From Paracoccaceae bacterium (GTDB taxonomy: Bacteria > Pseudomonadota > Alphaproteobacteria > Rhodobacterales > Rhodobacteraceae): a DNA stretch of 6,945 nucleotides. The stretch spans positions 25,110 through 32,054 of the forward strand of contig NVSA01000004.1 of assembly GCA_002401045.1 (NCBI GenBank), given 5' to 3'. The notes under the pieces are model-generated. The model had not been told where the DNA came from. It saw nothing but the letters and a program-made list of their open reading frames with translations, and searched no databases. The translations under genes and the position numbers were made by a program. This document shows positions 1 through 6,187 of this stretch, piece by piece; the stretch's first letter is position 1, and each line of letters starts with the position of its first letter.

Positions 1-503
1 TGCTGTGCCGCAACAATCGCAGAAGCAGGCTTACCCATATAGGGCGGCGCGCAGGTAATAATACGCGGAACACCCGCAACCTTTGCCGTCAAAACCGACA
101 TATGCGCCGAAGCCAACATCGGGTATTTACCACCAGGAACATAACAACCCGCGTTTTGCACAGGCACGTTTTTATGCCCCAAAATAACGCCTGGCATGGT
201 TTCAACTTCAACATCTTTAAAAGAGTCGCGCTGGATTTGCGCAAAGTTGCGCACCTGCTCTTGGGCGAACTCAATGTCCTTAATATCCTGCGCAGACAAT
301 TCAGCCAAAGCCGCGTTAATTTCGGCAGGTGTTAAGCGGTAATCGTCGCGATCCCACTTATCAAATTTTACTGATAATTCACGCACGGCGACATCACCGC
401 GCGCCTCGATATCAGCCAAAGTTGCCTCAACGACATCGCGAACTTTACGATCAATTGCAGCAACATTAGATGCTTCTGCACCCGTTTTAAGATATTTAAC
501 CAT
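1..503 (-). CDS. Histidinol dehydrogenase-family NAD-dependent alcohol dehydrogenase, N-terminal part (runs off the left edge)
   Basis: Translating the minus strand from the ATG at 503 gives 167 complete codons with no stop, beginning MVKYLKTGAEASNV. The HisD-family signature lies at residues 117-147 (NAGCYVPGGKYPMLASAHMS, then TAKVAGVPRI), followed by CAPPY at 151-155. The start is secure: GGAGG (509-513) sits 5 nt upstream. HisD enzymes oxidise an alcohol via an aldehyde to an acid with NAD and zinc. No other his gene is nearby, and the N-terminal region resembles the catabolic branch of the family (for example sulfopropanediol dehydrogenase, HpsN) more than biosynthetic HisD. The zinc ligands and catalytic His/Glu of the family lie in the missing C-terminal part. 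The family call is firm. The substrate is unknown, and HpsN function is only one possibility. Its neighbours, an FAD monooxygenase and an SDR on the same strand, suggest a catabolic role. Confidence 0.88.
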   Translation of the reverse strand, partial: MVKYLKTGAEASNVAAIDRKVRDVVEATLADIEARGDVAVRELSVKFDKWDRDDYRLTPAEINAALAELSAQDIKDIEFAQEQVRNFAQIQRDSFKDVEVETMPGVILGHKNVPVQNAGCYVPGGKYPMLASAHMSVLTAKVAGVPRIITCAPPYMGKPASAIVAAQ

Positions 504-516
504 AAGAGCCTCCAAG

Positions 517-530
517 GCACAAAATTGTGC
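517..530. promoter_or_regulatory. Palindrome just upstream of the HisD-like gene's ribosome binding site
   Basis: GCACAA-AA-TTGTGC is a perfect 6-bp inverted repeat with a 2-nt centre, 3 nt upstream of the GGAGG ribosome binding site. It could be a repressor operator overlapping the leader, or in RNA a 5-bp stem with a 4-nt loop next to the Shine-Dalgarno sequence. The symmetry is seen directly; the role is inferred. Confidence 0.4.
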
Positions 531-548
531 AGATTTTTAATTCTTCAC

Positions 549-589
549 CTTCGGTAGCCTCGATAAAACCGTTTATCAACCACACGAAG
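549..589. promoter_or_regulatory. Nested inverted repeats in the HisD-like gene leader
   Basis: GATAAA (562-567) and TTTATC (572-577) form a 6-bp inverted repeat around ACCG. An outer pair, CTTCG (549-553) and CGAAG (585-589), is almost coaxial with it (centres 569.5 and 569). The whole could fold in RNA as a stem, internal loop and stem, or the inner repeat could be a protein site. No T run follows on the minus strand close enough to call a terminator. Confidence 0.3.
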
Positions 590-649
590 TATCATCATTT
601 CAAATACCTATGCCCCAATTCATGAATAGATAAGAAACAAGGCATACTC

Positions 650-673
650 TTAATTGAACGTACGATTAATTAA
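650..673. promoter_or_regulatory. 24-bp imperfect palindrome centred on CGTACG, candidate operator
   Basis: Arms TTAATT (650-655) and AATTAA (668-673) flank a central CGTACG (659-664). Ten of the twelve symmetric base pairs match; the mismatches are 656/667 and 658/665. It lies about 150 nt upstream of the HisD-like start in a non-coding stretch between that gene and the monooxygenase terminator hairpin. A central CG within a palindrome of this length fits operators of LacI- or GntR-type regulators, but no such regulator gene is in the window. I could not assign a convincing promoter next to it. Confidence 0.4.
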
Positions 674-740
674 TAACATGCACTATTTAGAATTAAAAGC
701 CGTTTCATTAACGATTAGGTTTCTGCATAGAATCTCAACA

Positions 741-767
741 TAAGACGGGGTCTTTAGCCCCGTCTTA
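741..767 (-). terminator. Perfect 10-bp stem-loop directly after the FAD monooxygenase gene
   Basis: TAAGACGGGG (741-750) pairs perfectly with CCCCGTCTTA (758-767) around a 7-nt loop. In minus-strand transcripts the stem starts 5 nt after the monooxygenase stop codon. The position and the GC-rich base are those of an intrinsic terminator. The following bases (TGTTGAG) lack a real T run, so it may instead be an mRNA 3'-end stabiliser or a weak terminator. Confidence 0.6.
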
Positions 768-772
768 GAAGT

Positions 773-1915
773 TTAGTAAGGCTCTTCGATGGCCTCAACC
801 GAACTTTTCATCAACGCCGCTTGCTCGGACATTGGGTCACCAGCCATTTCCATTTCACCGATGCGCAATGAATTGCCAACAACCAAGCGGCCGCGATCCA
901 GACGCCGCTCCATAAAGGATTTCATCGCATCGCCCAAATCAGCATGTGCTTTTAATTCATCGACCAAAACAATCGCATCTTCGACAGCCATACCCGCACC
1001 TGAACCAAGATGCGGTGTCGTTGCATGAACGCTATCGCCGATCAAAGCCACACGACCATTATACCAATCACCATCGATCAGAATTGCTTCTAGGGGGCGG
1101 TACACAATTTCAGCATCGTCGGAAATTGTTTTGCGCAAATCACTCACAACCCCGCCAAAGCCCTCTAGAAGATCGCGCAAAATATTTGGCAATTCGGCCT
1201 CTTCGCGCCATGGGTTATCTGGCACATGCTCCAACAGATACATATACATCCGTGTCGGTGAACACGGCGTGAAACCAACCTTAATATCAGGGCTTAAAAA
1301 CATTTGTCCCTGCTGCCAATCTTTTGGCGTATCAAACATAACACGCCAACATGCCTGACCTGTGAACTTTGGCTTTGGGGTATTTTCTAACGTTTTCTCA
1401 CGCATCGTAGAGAACAGCCCATCAGCCCCAATCACAAAATCATACTGGCCTGTTGTGCCATCTGTGAACACAACCGAGACACTGTCTTCATCTTGAGTAA
1501 AGCTTTCCACTGAAAGCCCCAAGCGCACATCCGTTTTCAATTCCTTGACGCGGTCAGACATCATTTTATGCAAGACAGGCCGCAACACACCACCCTCGGC
1601 AGGCACATCATCGGCAAACAACCGTTTCGCAGTTATCTCTTGGATCAAGTTGCCTGCCTTGTCATTCAAGGTCACACCATCATGGCCATGACCGTGCTTC
1701 AACAACCCGTCCTTAAAGCCCAAATCACAAAGCGCCCGCATCGTTAGAACTGAAAGCGTAATGCCCGTTCCGTAAACCCGCCAATTTGGATCAACATCGA
1801 CCAAATCAACGGCAATATCATTTTCGCGCAATCGGATGGCCGCAGACATACCTGCAATACCGCCCCCAACCACAAGAACTTTTGACATGTGGGTCTTTAA
1901 ATAATTTTGGCTCAT
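773..1915 (-). CDS. Group A FAD-dependent monooxygenase (aromatic-ring hydroxylase type)
   Basis: A 380-residue single-component flavoprotein of the PHBH/salicylate-hydroxylase fold. In order: the FAD-binding Rossmann motif VVGGGIAGMSAAIRL at residues 15-29, an acidic residue at the end of strand 2 (DLVDVD, 37-42), the DG motif VIGADGLFSTMR (161-172), and the GD motif VALIGDSVHATTPHLGSGAG (289-308) with MAVEDA after it. These bind FAD and NAD(P)H and are typical of enzymes that hydroxylate an aromatic or related substrate with O2. The length is normal for the family. I place the start at 1915 because AGAGAG (1921-1926) lies 5 nt upstream. An ATG at 1888 (MSKVLVV) begins closer to the Rossmann motif but has no ribosome binding site, and an upstream extension to 1990 covers non-coding-looking sequence. 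The gene lies 164 nt after the SDR and ends at a strong hairpin. The substrate is unknown. Confidence 0.9.
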   Translation of the reverse strand: MSQNYLKTHMSKVLVVGGGIAGMSAAIRLRENDIAVDLVDVDPNWRVYGTGITLSVLTMRALCDLGFKDGLLKHGHGHDGVTLNDKAGNLIQEITAKRLFADDVPAEGGVLRPVLHKMMSDRVKELKTDVRLGLSVESFTQDEDSVSVVFTDGTTGQYDFVIGADGLFSTMREKTLENTPKPKFTGQACWRVMFDTPKDWQQGQMFLSPDIKVGFTPCSPTRMYMYLLEHVPDNPWREEAELPNILRDLLEGFGGVVSDLRKTISDDAEIVYRPLEAILIDGDWYNGRVALIGDSVHATTPHLGSGAGMAVEDAIVLVDELKAHADLGDAMKSFMERRLDRGRLVVGNSLRIGEMEMAGDPMSEQAALMKSSVEAIEEPY

Positions 1916-1926
1916 TTTTACTCTCT
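1913..1926 (-). promoter_or_regulatory. Ribosome binding site that decides the monooxygenase start
   Basis: On the minus strand AGAGAG (1921-1926) is followed by TAAAA and the ATG at 1915-1913. The alternative in-frame ATG at 1888 is preceded by TTTAAAGACCCAC, which has no purine-rich match at the right distance. This supports a 9-residue extension (MSQNYLKTH) ahead of the usual family start. Confidence 0.6.
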
Positions 1927-2079
1927 GTCTATCTTCAAATTGGCGTATTATTTCTAGCGTGCCCAAGCTTAGACACGATCCAATGATCATAAAAATGGAT
2001 ATTAGAGATATGATTAATCTGTTTTGCCGATAGACTACTTATGACATTTAAATATAGTCAAATATCCCTGCAACAAAGA

Positions 2080-2832
2080 TCACCACGCAGTGCAGCCGCC
2101 ATCAATGGAAAAATCAGACCCCGTGACGTAACCACTTTCATCAGACCCTAAATAGATTGCCAACCAGCCAATATCACTGGTTGTACCCAAGCGGTCTAAC
2201 ATCAGTTTTTCATGCACTTGGCTCATCAGACCATCATTATCTAAATGCTGTGATGTCTCTTCGGTCAGAACAAACCCTGGTGCAATTGTATTGGCGCGAA
2301 TATTGACAGGCCCGCCTTCCATTGCCAATTGCCGTGTCATCGCCAAAACAGCGCCCTTGCCCGCAGTATGCGCCAAAGCGGGTAGCCCTTTAAGTGCCAC
2401 ATGGGCATTTGCCGATGCAAAATTCACCACTGAGCCGCCTGATTTTTTAAGCAACGGCCAGATTGCGCGGGTCACTAAAAACACCGTATCAATTTCACCG
2501 CGCAACGTGATGTGCCAATCCTCAACCGATAAATCCTCAATCCAGCCCATCACTACAATTGCTGCTGCATTAACTAAAATATGAACTTCACCAAAAAGGT
2601 CTTGCGCCATATCTGCCAGTTTTTGCGCACCTTTTGGGTCGGTTAAATCACAGGCACAAATCGAAATGTCCAAGCCTTCACCTTGTGCAAATTCTTGCAA
2701 TTCGGCCAAAGCTTTAGGGTTAATGTCACAGGCTAAAACCCGCGCGCCTTGCTGTGCATACATCAAAGCAATCTGGCGACCAATCCCACGGCCGCCGCCC
2801 GTTACAACAGCACTCTTTTCTTTTAAACGCAC
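2080..2832 (-). CDS. Short-chain dehydrogenase/reductase with an altered catalytic tetrad
   Basis: A 250-residue classical SDR. The cofactor motif TGGGRGIG is at residues 11-18, Asp36 at the end of strand 2 and the DL pair (62-63) favour NAD over NADP, and NAAA (88-91) replaces the usual NNAG. The C-terminal IDGGCTAW is typical of the family. The active site is unusual. Ser140 and Lys159 are in place, but the YxxxK tyrosine is His155 (HTAGK) and the tetrad Asn aligns with Glu113 (GEIDTVF). The region around it (KGAVLAMTRQLAMEG, IRANTIAPGF) is intact, so this is not a decayed gene. The start is GTG at 2832 with AAAGGAG (2840-2846) 7 nt upstream. An ATG two bases earlier is out of frame and stops after three codons. 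The gene follows a terminator-like hairpin and a candidate promoter, and precedes the FAD monooxygenase on the same strand. The substrate is unknown; an alcohol or ketone step next to the monooxygenase product is the simplest inference. Confidence 0.92.
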   Translation of the reverse strand: MRLKEKSAVVTGGGRGIGRQIALMYAQQGARVLACDINPKALAELQEFAQGEGLDISICACDLTDPKGAQKLADMAQDLFGEVHILVNAAAIVVMGWIEDLSVEDWHITLRGEIDTVFLVTRAIWPLLKKSGGSVVNFASANAHVALKGLPALAHTAGKGAVLAMTRQLAMEGGPVNIRANTIAPGFVLTEETSQHLDNDGLMSQVHEKLMLDRLGTTSDIGWLAIYLGSDESGYVTGSDFSIDGGCTAW

Positions 2833-2846
2833 ATCGACACTCCTTT
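2830..2846 (-). promoter_or_regulatory. Strong ribosome binding site selecting a GTG start for the SDR
   Basis: The minus strand reads AAAGGAG-TGTCGAT-GTG. The ATG overlapping the GTG (2834-2832) reads only M-C-V before a TAA, so initiation must use GTG to make the SDR. Initiation at the ATG would be unproductive and could lower expression. Confidence 0.7.
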
Positions 2847-2866
2847 AAATTTATTCCCCAAACACC

Positions 2867-2885
2867 AAAAACGGCCTGCGCCGTT
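2867..2885 (-). terminator. Intrinsic terminator-like hairpin downstream of the paa operon
   Basis: On the minus strand AACGGC-GCAG-GCCGTT is a 6-bp stem with a 4-nt loop, and the stem runs into TTTTT followed by GGTG. It lies 107 nt after the TetR stop codon and 35 nt before the SDR start. It could end the paaG-paaI-paaK-tetR transcript. Because the candidate SDR promoter lies upstream of it (2906-2934), it would also sit in the SDR leader and might act as an attenuator. The stem is short, so strength is uncertain. Confidence 0.5.
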
Positions 2886-2905
2886 AGAGTATTCCTCATA
2901 AGAAC

Positions 2906-2934
2906 ATTAGATTAAACCAAGGGTCATAAACCAA
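2906..2934 (-). promoter_or_regulatory. Candidate promoter for the SDR gene with overlapping direct repeats
   Basis: On the minus strand TTGGTT (2934-2929) and TCTAAT (2911-2906) are separated by 17 nt. The -10 matches the sigma-70 consensus at five of six positions, the -35 only in TTG. The octamer TTGGTTTA occurs twice (2927-2934 and 2913-2920, period 14 bp), once over the -35 and once just before the -10, which could be regulator half-sites. The promoter is predicted by pattern only. Confidence 0.4.
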
Positions 2935-2991
2935 TCGATTTATACGATACCCGATCACGACAAGCCCGATAACTTACAGATATCAGACTAT

Positions 2992-3600
2992 CTATCTAGA
3001 ACGCGCACGACGCGTCAAACCACCCAGCAGAATATCCGTTGCAATATCGGCATATTCATCGCGGGTCAGCCCTTTGCCAGATTGGTGCCACATATAGAAC
3101 CAATTTAGCATGCCAAATAATGACATTGTAATCGGGCGTAAATCATCAGGGTTCTGGGCAAAAAGCTCTGGGTCACTGGCGCGGATTGCATCGGCAAACA
3201 AAGTCACAATTTTGCGCTGAAGCGTTGCTAAAACTGCCTGCTGTTCTGCCCCCAAATAGCGCATGGCCTCTAGTTGCAAACGGTGTTCACTATCCGCACC
3301 ACGGTAGGCAGACAGCAACGCATTCACCAAATTACGCAAATAAATTTGTGCATCATCTTGCCCCGCCTCAACCGCTTTAATGCAGTTTAGAAGCTGGGTT
3401 AGATGATGCTCTAAAATCCCATAAAGCAGTGCTTCTTTACTGTCATAATAATGATAAATAGACGCCTTGGAAATTCCACAAGCAACCGCCAGTTGGCTCA
3501 TCGCCGCGCGGTCATATCCCGTGTCGGCAAAAAACTTAGCCGCAGTTTTCAAAATCGCTTTGCGCTTATCGCCATGATCTTTTGCTAGGGTACGTGCCAT
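2992..3600 (-). CDS. paaR: TetR-family transcriptional regulator, probably the phenylacetate regulator PaaR
   Basis: A 202-residue one-domain-pair repressor. Residues 11-66 form the TetR DNA-binding domain: a helix DKRKAILKTAAKFFADTGYD, then the helix-turn-helix MSQLAVACGISKASIYHYYD (34-53) followed by SKEALLYGI. The rest is an all-helical ligand-binding and dimerisation domain. I use the ATG at 3600 rather than an upstream one at 3675. It has AAAGGAA (3610-3616) just ahead, starts 4 nt after the paaK stop, and gives a normal TetR N-terminus; the longer form would read through paaK. TetR-type PaaR proteins are known repressors of phenylacetate genes that release DNA when phenylacetyl-CoA binds. 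Location as the last gene of the paa operon, and a TetR-style palindrome in the paaG/paaZ promoter region, support that role. The exact ligand is inferred. Confidence 0.88.
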   Translation of the reverse strand: MARTLAKDHGDKRKAILKTAAKFFADTGYDRAAMSQLAVACGISKASIYHYYDSKEALLYGILEHHLTQLLNCIKAVEAGQDDAQIYLRNLVNALLSAYRGADSEHRLQLEAMRYLGAEQQAVLATLQRKIVTLFADAIRASDPELFAQNPDDLRPITMSLFGMLNWFYMWHQSGKGLTRDEYADIATDILLGGLTRRARSR

Positions 3601-3604
3601 CCGT

Positions 3605-4915
3605 CTATTCCTTTGGTCGGTTATCAACCACCCGAACCGCTTTACCCTGCGAGCGCTCAACTGCCCCTGTCGCACCTACATTTACCTTCGCCGTAATCCC
3701 GACCGAGGCTTTGATCCCCTGCGCTAATTGCACCCCTGCCGCATGACGCTGATCAGGGTCAGATACATCAGGTAACACTTCCACATTCACGGTCAACCTA
3801 TCCATCCGATCCTTGCGATCTAGTACAATTTGGAAATGCGGTGCCAGATCTTTGATCGCCAAAAGCTGTTCTTCAATTTGTGTCGGGAAAACATTCACAC
3901 CGCGCAAAATAATCATATCATCAGAGCGCCCCGTGATTTTTTCCATCCGCCGCATAGAACGCGCCGTGCCAGGTAGCAGACGGGTTAAATCGCGGGTACG
4001 GTAGCGAATAATTGGAAAGGCTTCTTTGGTAAGAGAGGTAAAAACCAGCTCACCCATTTCCCCGTCAGGCAGCACTTCGCCCGTTTTCGGATCAACAATT
4101 TCAGGGTAGAAATGATCCTCCCAAATGTGCAAACCGTCCTTGGTCTCGACACATTCCATCGACACACCTGGCCCAATAATTTCGGACAGCCCGTAAATAT
4201 CAACCGCGTGCATATCAAAGGCGTCTTCTATTTCCTTACGCATCGCATTGGTCCAAGGCTCTGCCCCGAAAATACCGACTTTTAGACTGCTATCCCTTGG
4301 ATCAACATTCTGCGCACGGTATTCATCCAAAACCGACAACATATAAGACGGCGTAACCGTAATGCCCGTTGGTTTGAAATCTTCAATCAGGCGCACTTGG
4401 CGTTGGGTCATGCCACCAGAAACAGGCACCACAGTCAGCCCCATTGCTTGCGCACCCCCATGAACCCCCAAGCCGCCCGTGAACAGACCGTAACCATAAG
4501 CATTGTGCAACATATCCCCGCGCCGCAATCCCGCCGCGCGCAAGGAACGCCCAATAACCTGTTCCCACATTTTCAAATCGTTTTGCGTATAACCCACAAC
4601 AGTCGGCTGACCCGTTGTGCCCGATGACGCATGAATGCGGCTAATCTCGCTTTGCGGAACTGCGAACATGCCAAACGGATAGTTCGCGCGCAGATCTTGT
4701 TTAACCGTAAAGGGAAACTTGGCCAAATCTGCCAGTGATTTAATGTCATCAGGATGCACCCCTGCCTCATCAAACGCCGCCTTATAATGGGCGACATTAT
4801 GATAGGCATGTGCCACAGATTTTTTTAAACGCGCCAATTGTAACGCGATAATTTCATCGCGTGAAGCGGTCTCAATCGGCTCTAAATCGCCAGCTTTGGG
4901 GGATAAATCATACAT
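3605..4915 (-). CDS. paaK: Phenylacetate-CoA ligase PaaK
   Basis: A 436-residue cytoplasmic adenylate-forming enzyme, almost the length of E. coli PaaK. It converts phenylacetate, ATP and CoA to phenylacetyl-CoA, the entry step of the pathway. In order: the phosphate-binding loop SSGTTGQPT (98-106), the aromatic-rich substrate region NAYGYGLFTGGLG (138-150), the adenine motif YGLSEIIGPG (241-250), TRDL (307-310), and the hinge GRSDDMIILRGVNVFP (329-344). The C-terminal domain has SQGKAVRVVD (422-431), with Lys425 in the place of the catalytic lysine. The start at 4915 is chosen because it gives the usual PaaK N-terminus (MYDLSPKAGDLEPIE) and lies 13 nt after the paaI stop; the purine-rich AGAGAAAG upstream is a modest ribosome binding site. 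The ATG at 4948 would overlap paaI. It is third in the paaG-paaI-paaK-paaR operon. Confidence 0.97.
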   Translation of the reverse strand: MYDLSPKAGDLEPIETASRDEIIALQLARLKKSVAHAYHNVAHYKAAFDEAGVHPDDIKSLADLAKFPFTVKQDLRANYPFGMFAVPQSEISRIHASSGTTGQPTVVGYTQNDLKMWEQVIGRSLRAAGLRRGDMLHNAYGYGLFTGGLGVHGGAQAMGLTVVPVSGGMTQRQVRLIEDFKPTGITVTPSYMLSVLDEYRAQNVDPRDSSLKVGIFGAEPWTNAMRKEIEDAFDMHAVDIYGLSEIIGPGVSMECVETKDGLHIWEDHFYPEIVDPKTGEVLPDGEMGELVFTSLTKEAFPIIRYRTRDLTRLLPGTARSMRRMEKITGRSDDMIILRGVNVFPTQIEEQLLAIKDLAPHFQIVLDRKDRMDRLTVNVEVLPDVSDPDQRHAAGVQLAQGIKASVGITAKVNVGATGAVERSQGKAVRVVDNRPKE

Positions 4916-4928
4916 GGTTAATCTTTCT

Positions 4929-5369
4929 CTATGACGCGTCTTCAACAAAAAGGCTGCCCGAAATCATTCGAGAGTTACCCCGAAAAACGGCTATATCCGC
5001 GCCGTCTTTTGTGCGGATCATCACGTCATAAACACCAGAGCGTTTAATCCGCGACACCTCCTGCGCCGTAGCAATCAAGGTATCGCCCAGCTTTGCCGAC
5101 GCCAGAAAACTAATCGTATTATGCTGTGCCACAACATTGGCATTGTAACTATTGCACGCAAAGGCAAAGGCGGTGTCCGCTAGGGTAAAGATAAACCCGC
5201 CATGGCAAATCTTGTGACCATTCAAATGACGCTCTTTAATCACCAATGATACCACCGCATGACCAGGGGCAACCGTATCAATCACGATGCCCAAATCTTG
5301 TGATGCCGTATCGCCCTGCCATAAAGCAGCGGCAGATTTTTCAGCCCGTTCTTGGTCTGTCATCGCCAT
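4929..5369 (-). CDS. paaI: Hotdog-fold acyl-CoA thioesterase PaaI
   Basis: A 146-residue single hotdog-domain protein. The PaaI core motif is clear: LNGHKICHGG (49-58) followed by FTLADTAFAFACNS (61-74). His56, Gly57 and Asp65 match the E. coli PaaI His52, Gly53 and catalytic Asp61. VYDVMIRT and AVFRGNS are the usual late strands. Known PaaI enzymes hydrolyse ring-hydroxylated phenylacetyl-CoA and related thioesters. They are thought to free CoA when the epoxide or ring-opened intermediates go astray. The ATG at 5369 overlaps the paaG TAA by one base (TAATG), which suggests translational coupling. A GGGG (about 9 nt upstream) is the only Shine-Dalgarno-like sequence. A second ATG at 5363 is possible and would remove two residues. 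Function is near certain from the motif and operon. Confidence 0.95.
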   Translation of the reverse strand: MAMTDQERAEKSAAALWQGDTASQDLGIVIDTVAPGHAVVSLVIKERHLNGHKICHGGFIFTLADTAFAFACNSYNANVVAQHNTISFLASAKLGDTLIATAQEVSRIKRSGVYDVMIRTKDGADIAVFRGNSRMISGSLFVEDAS

Positions 5370-6160
5370 TATTTATGCCCCACAAATTTAGGTTTACGCT
5401 TCTCTAAGAACGCACTCACCCCTTCGGTATAATCAGGCGTCCGCCCACAGGTTTGTTGCAAACTGGCTTCTAAATCCAACTGTTCATCAAACGAATTGGT
5501 ACTCGCCGCATGAATAGCCTGCTTGGTCAACGCGAACCCAACGGTCGGCCCCGTTGCCAATTTAGCCGCCAAGGCGCGCGCTTCATCCATCAAACAATCA
5601 TCCGCAACCGCTTTCCAGATCAGCCCCCAGTCTTGGGCAGTTGCCGCCGAAATAGGTTGCCCCGTCATCGCCAATCCTTTGGCGCGTGCAGGTCCTATCA
5701 AATGAGTCAAACTCCATGATCCCCCCGCATCTGGAACCAAGCCAACATTGGCAAAGGACTGAATAAATTTCGCGCTTTCGCAAGCCAAAACAAGATCACA
5801 GGCAAAGGCGATATTCGCCCCCGCCCCTGCGGCCACACCGTTGACGGCACAAATCACAGGCTTTGCCATATCGCGCAGTTGCCGCACTAACGGATTGTAA
5901 AATTCTTCAATCGTCTCACCTAGATTAAGCGGTTCGGTTGCACCGCGTGGATCACGACCCTCTAAATCTTGGCCTGCGCAAAACCCGCGCCCTGCCCCCG
6001 TGATTAAGATCGCCCGAACGCTTTGATCCTCGGCGGCTTGTTTTAACGCTGCACGCAACGCAACATGCATCTCATCATTAAACGAATTCAACCGATCAGG
6101 ACGGTTCAACGTAATTTCCACCCAGCTATCGTGATGCGTCACTAAAATCGTATTTCCCAT
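5369..6160 (-). CDS. paaG: 2-(1,2-epoxy-1,2-dihydrophenyl)acetyl-CoA isomerase PaaG
   Basis: A 263-residue crotonase-fold enzyme, the length of E. coli PaaG (262). It converts the ring-1,2-epoxide of phenylacetyl-CoA to oxepin-CoA, and in E. coli also isomerises a later double bond. Conserved blocks: TLNRPDRLNSFNDEMH (17-32), oxyanion segment GAGRGFCAGQDL (55-66), FYNPLVRQL (87-95), the second oxyanion segment NGVAAGAGANIAFA (107-120), and GLVPDAGGSW (140-149), where Asp144 corresponds to the catalytic Asp of PaaG. FYNPLVR, VPDAGG and the ending EGVSAFLEKRKPKF separate it from the hydratase PaaF. The start at 6160 has GGGAGG with its core 7 nt upstream. An ATG at 6193 would extend the protein across the operator region without a ribosome binding site. 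It is the first gene of the minus-strand paa operon and is divergent from paaZ. Confidence 0.95.
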   Translation of the reverse strand: MGNTILVTHHDSWVEITLNRPDRLNSFNDEMHVALRAALKQAAEDQSVRAILITGAGRGFCAGQDLEGRDPRGATEPLNLGETIEEFYNPLVRQLRDMAKPVICAVNGVAAGAGANIAFACDLVLACESAKFIQSFANVGLVPDAGGSWSLTHLIGPARAKGLAMTGQPISAATAQDWGLIWKAVADDCLMDEARALAAKLATGPTVGFALTKQAIHAASTNSFDEQLDLEASLQQTCGRTPDYTEGVSAFLEKRKPKFVGHK

Positions 6161-6187
6161 TACAGCGCCTCCCAGCAGATAAAACAT

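Noticed and set aside
789..1358. Plus-strand open frames opposite the monooxygenase
   Set aside because: They are antisense shadows of a well-conserved enzyme, with no domain-like sequence and no ribosome binding sites noted.
1916..1990. In-frame upstream extension of the monooxygenase to an ATG at 1990
   Set aside because: The added residues match nothing in the family, there is no ribosome binding site at 1990, and AGAGAG correctly spaced before 1915 explains the start.
1978..2000. ATCCA/TGGAT repeat around ATGATCAT
   Set aside because: The two symmetries are not coaxial and are short; likely chance.
2042..2060. TGAC-N11-GTCA inverted repeat and TTGACT box upstream of the monooxygenase
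   Set aside because: The arms are only 4 bp in AT-rich sequence, and no -10 hexamer at the right spacing follows TTGACT, so I do not call a promoter or operator.
573..3636. Near-identical 16-mer (15 of 16) at 573-588 and 3621-3636 (TTATCAACCACACGAA-like)
   Set aside because: One copy codes for the conserved paaK C-terminus, and one such match is about what chance gives in a window of this size.
3601..3675. Upstream start for the TetR gene inside paaK
   Set aside because: It would double-code the paaK C-terminus, and the ATG at 3600 has a ribosome binding site and the usual TetR N-terminus.
3985..4809. Other-frame open reading frames inside paaK
   Set aside because: PaaK is conserved along its full length, and these frames read as low-information shadow sequence.
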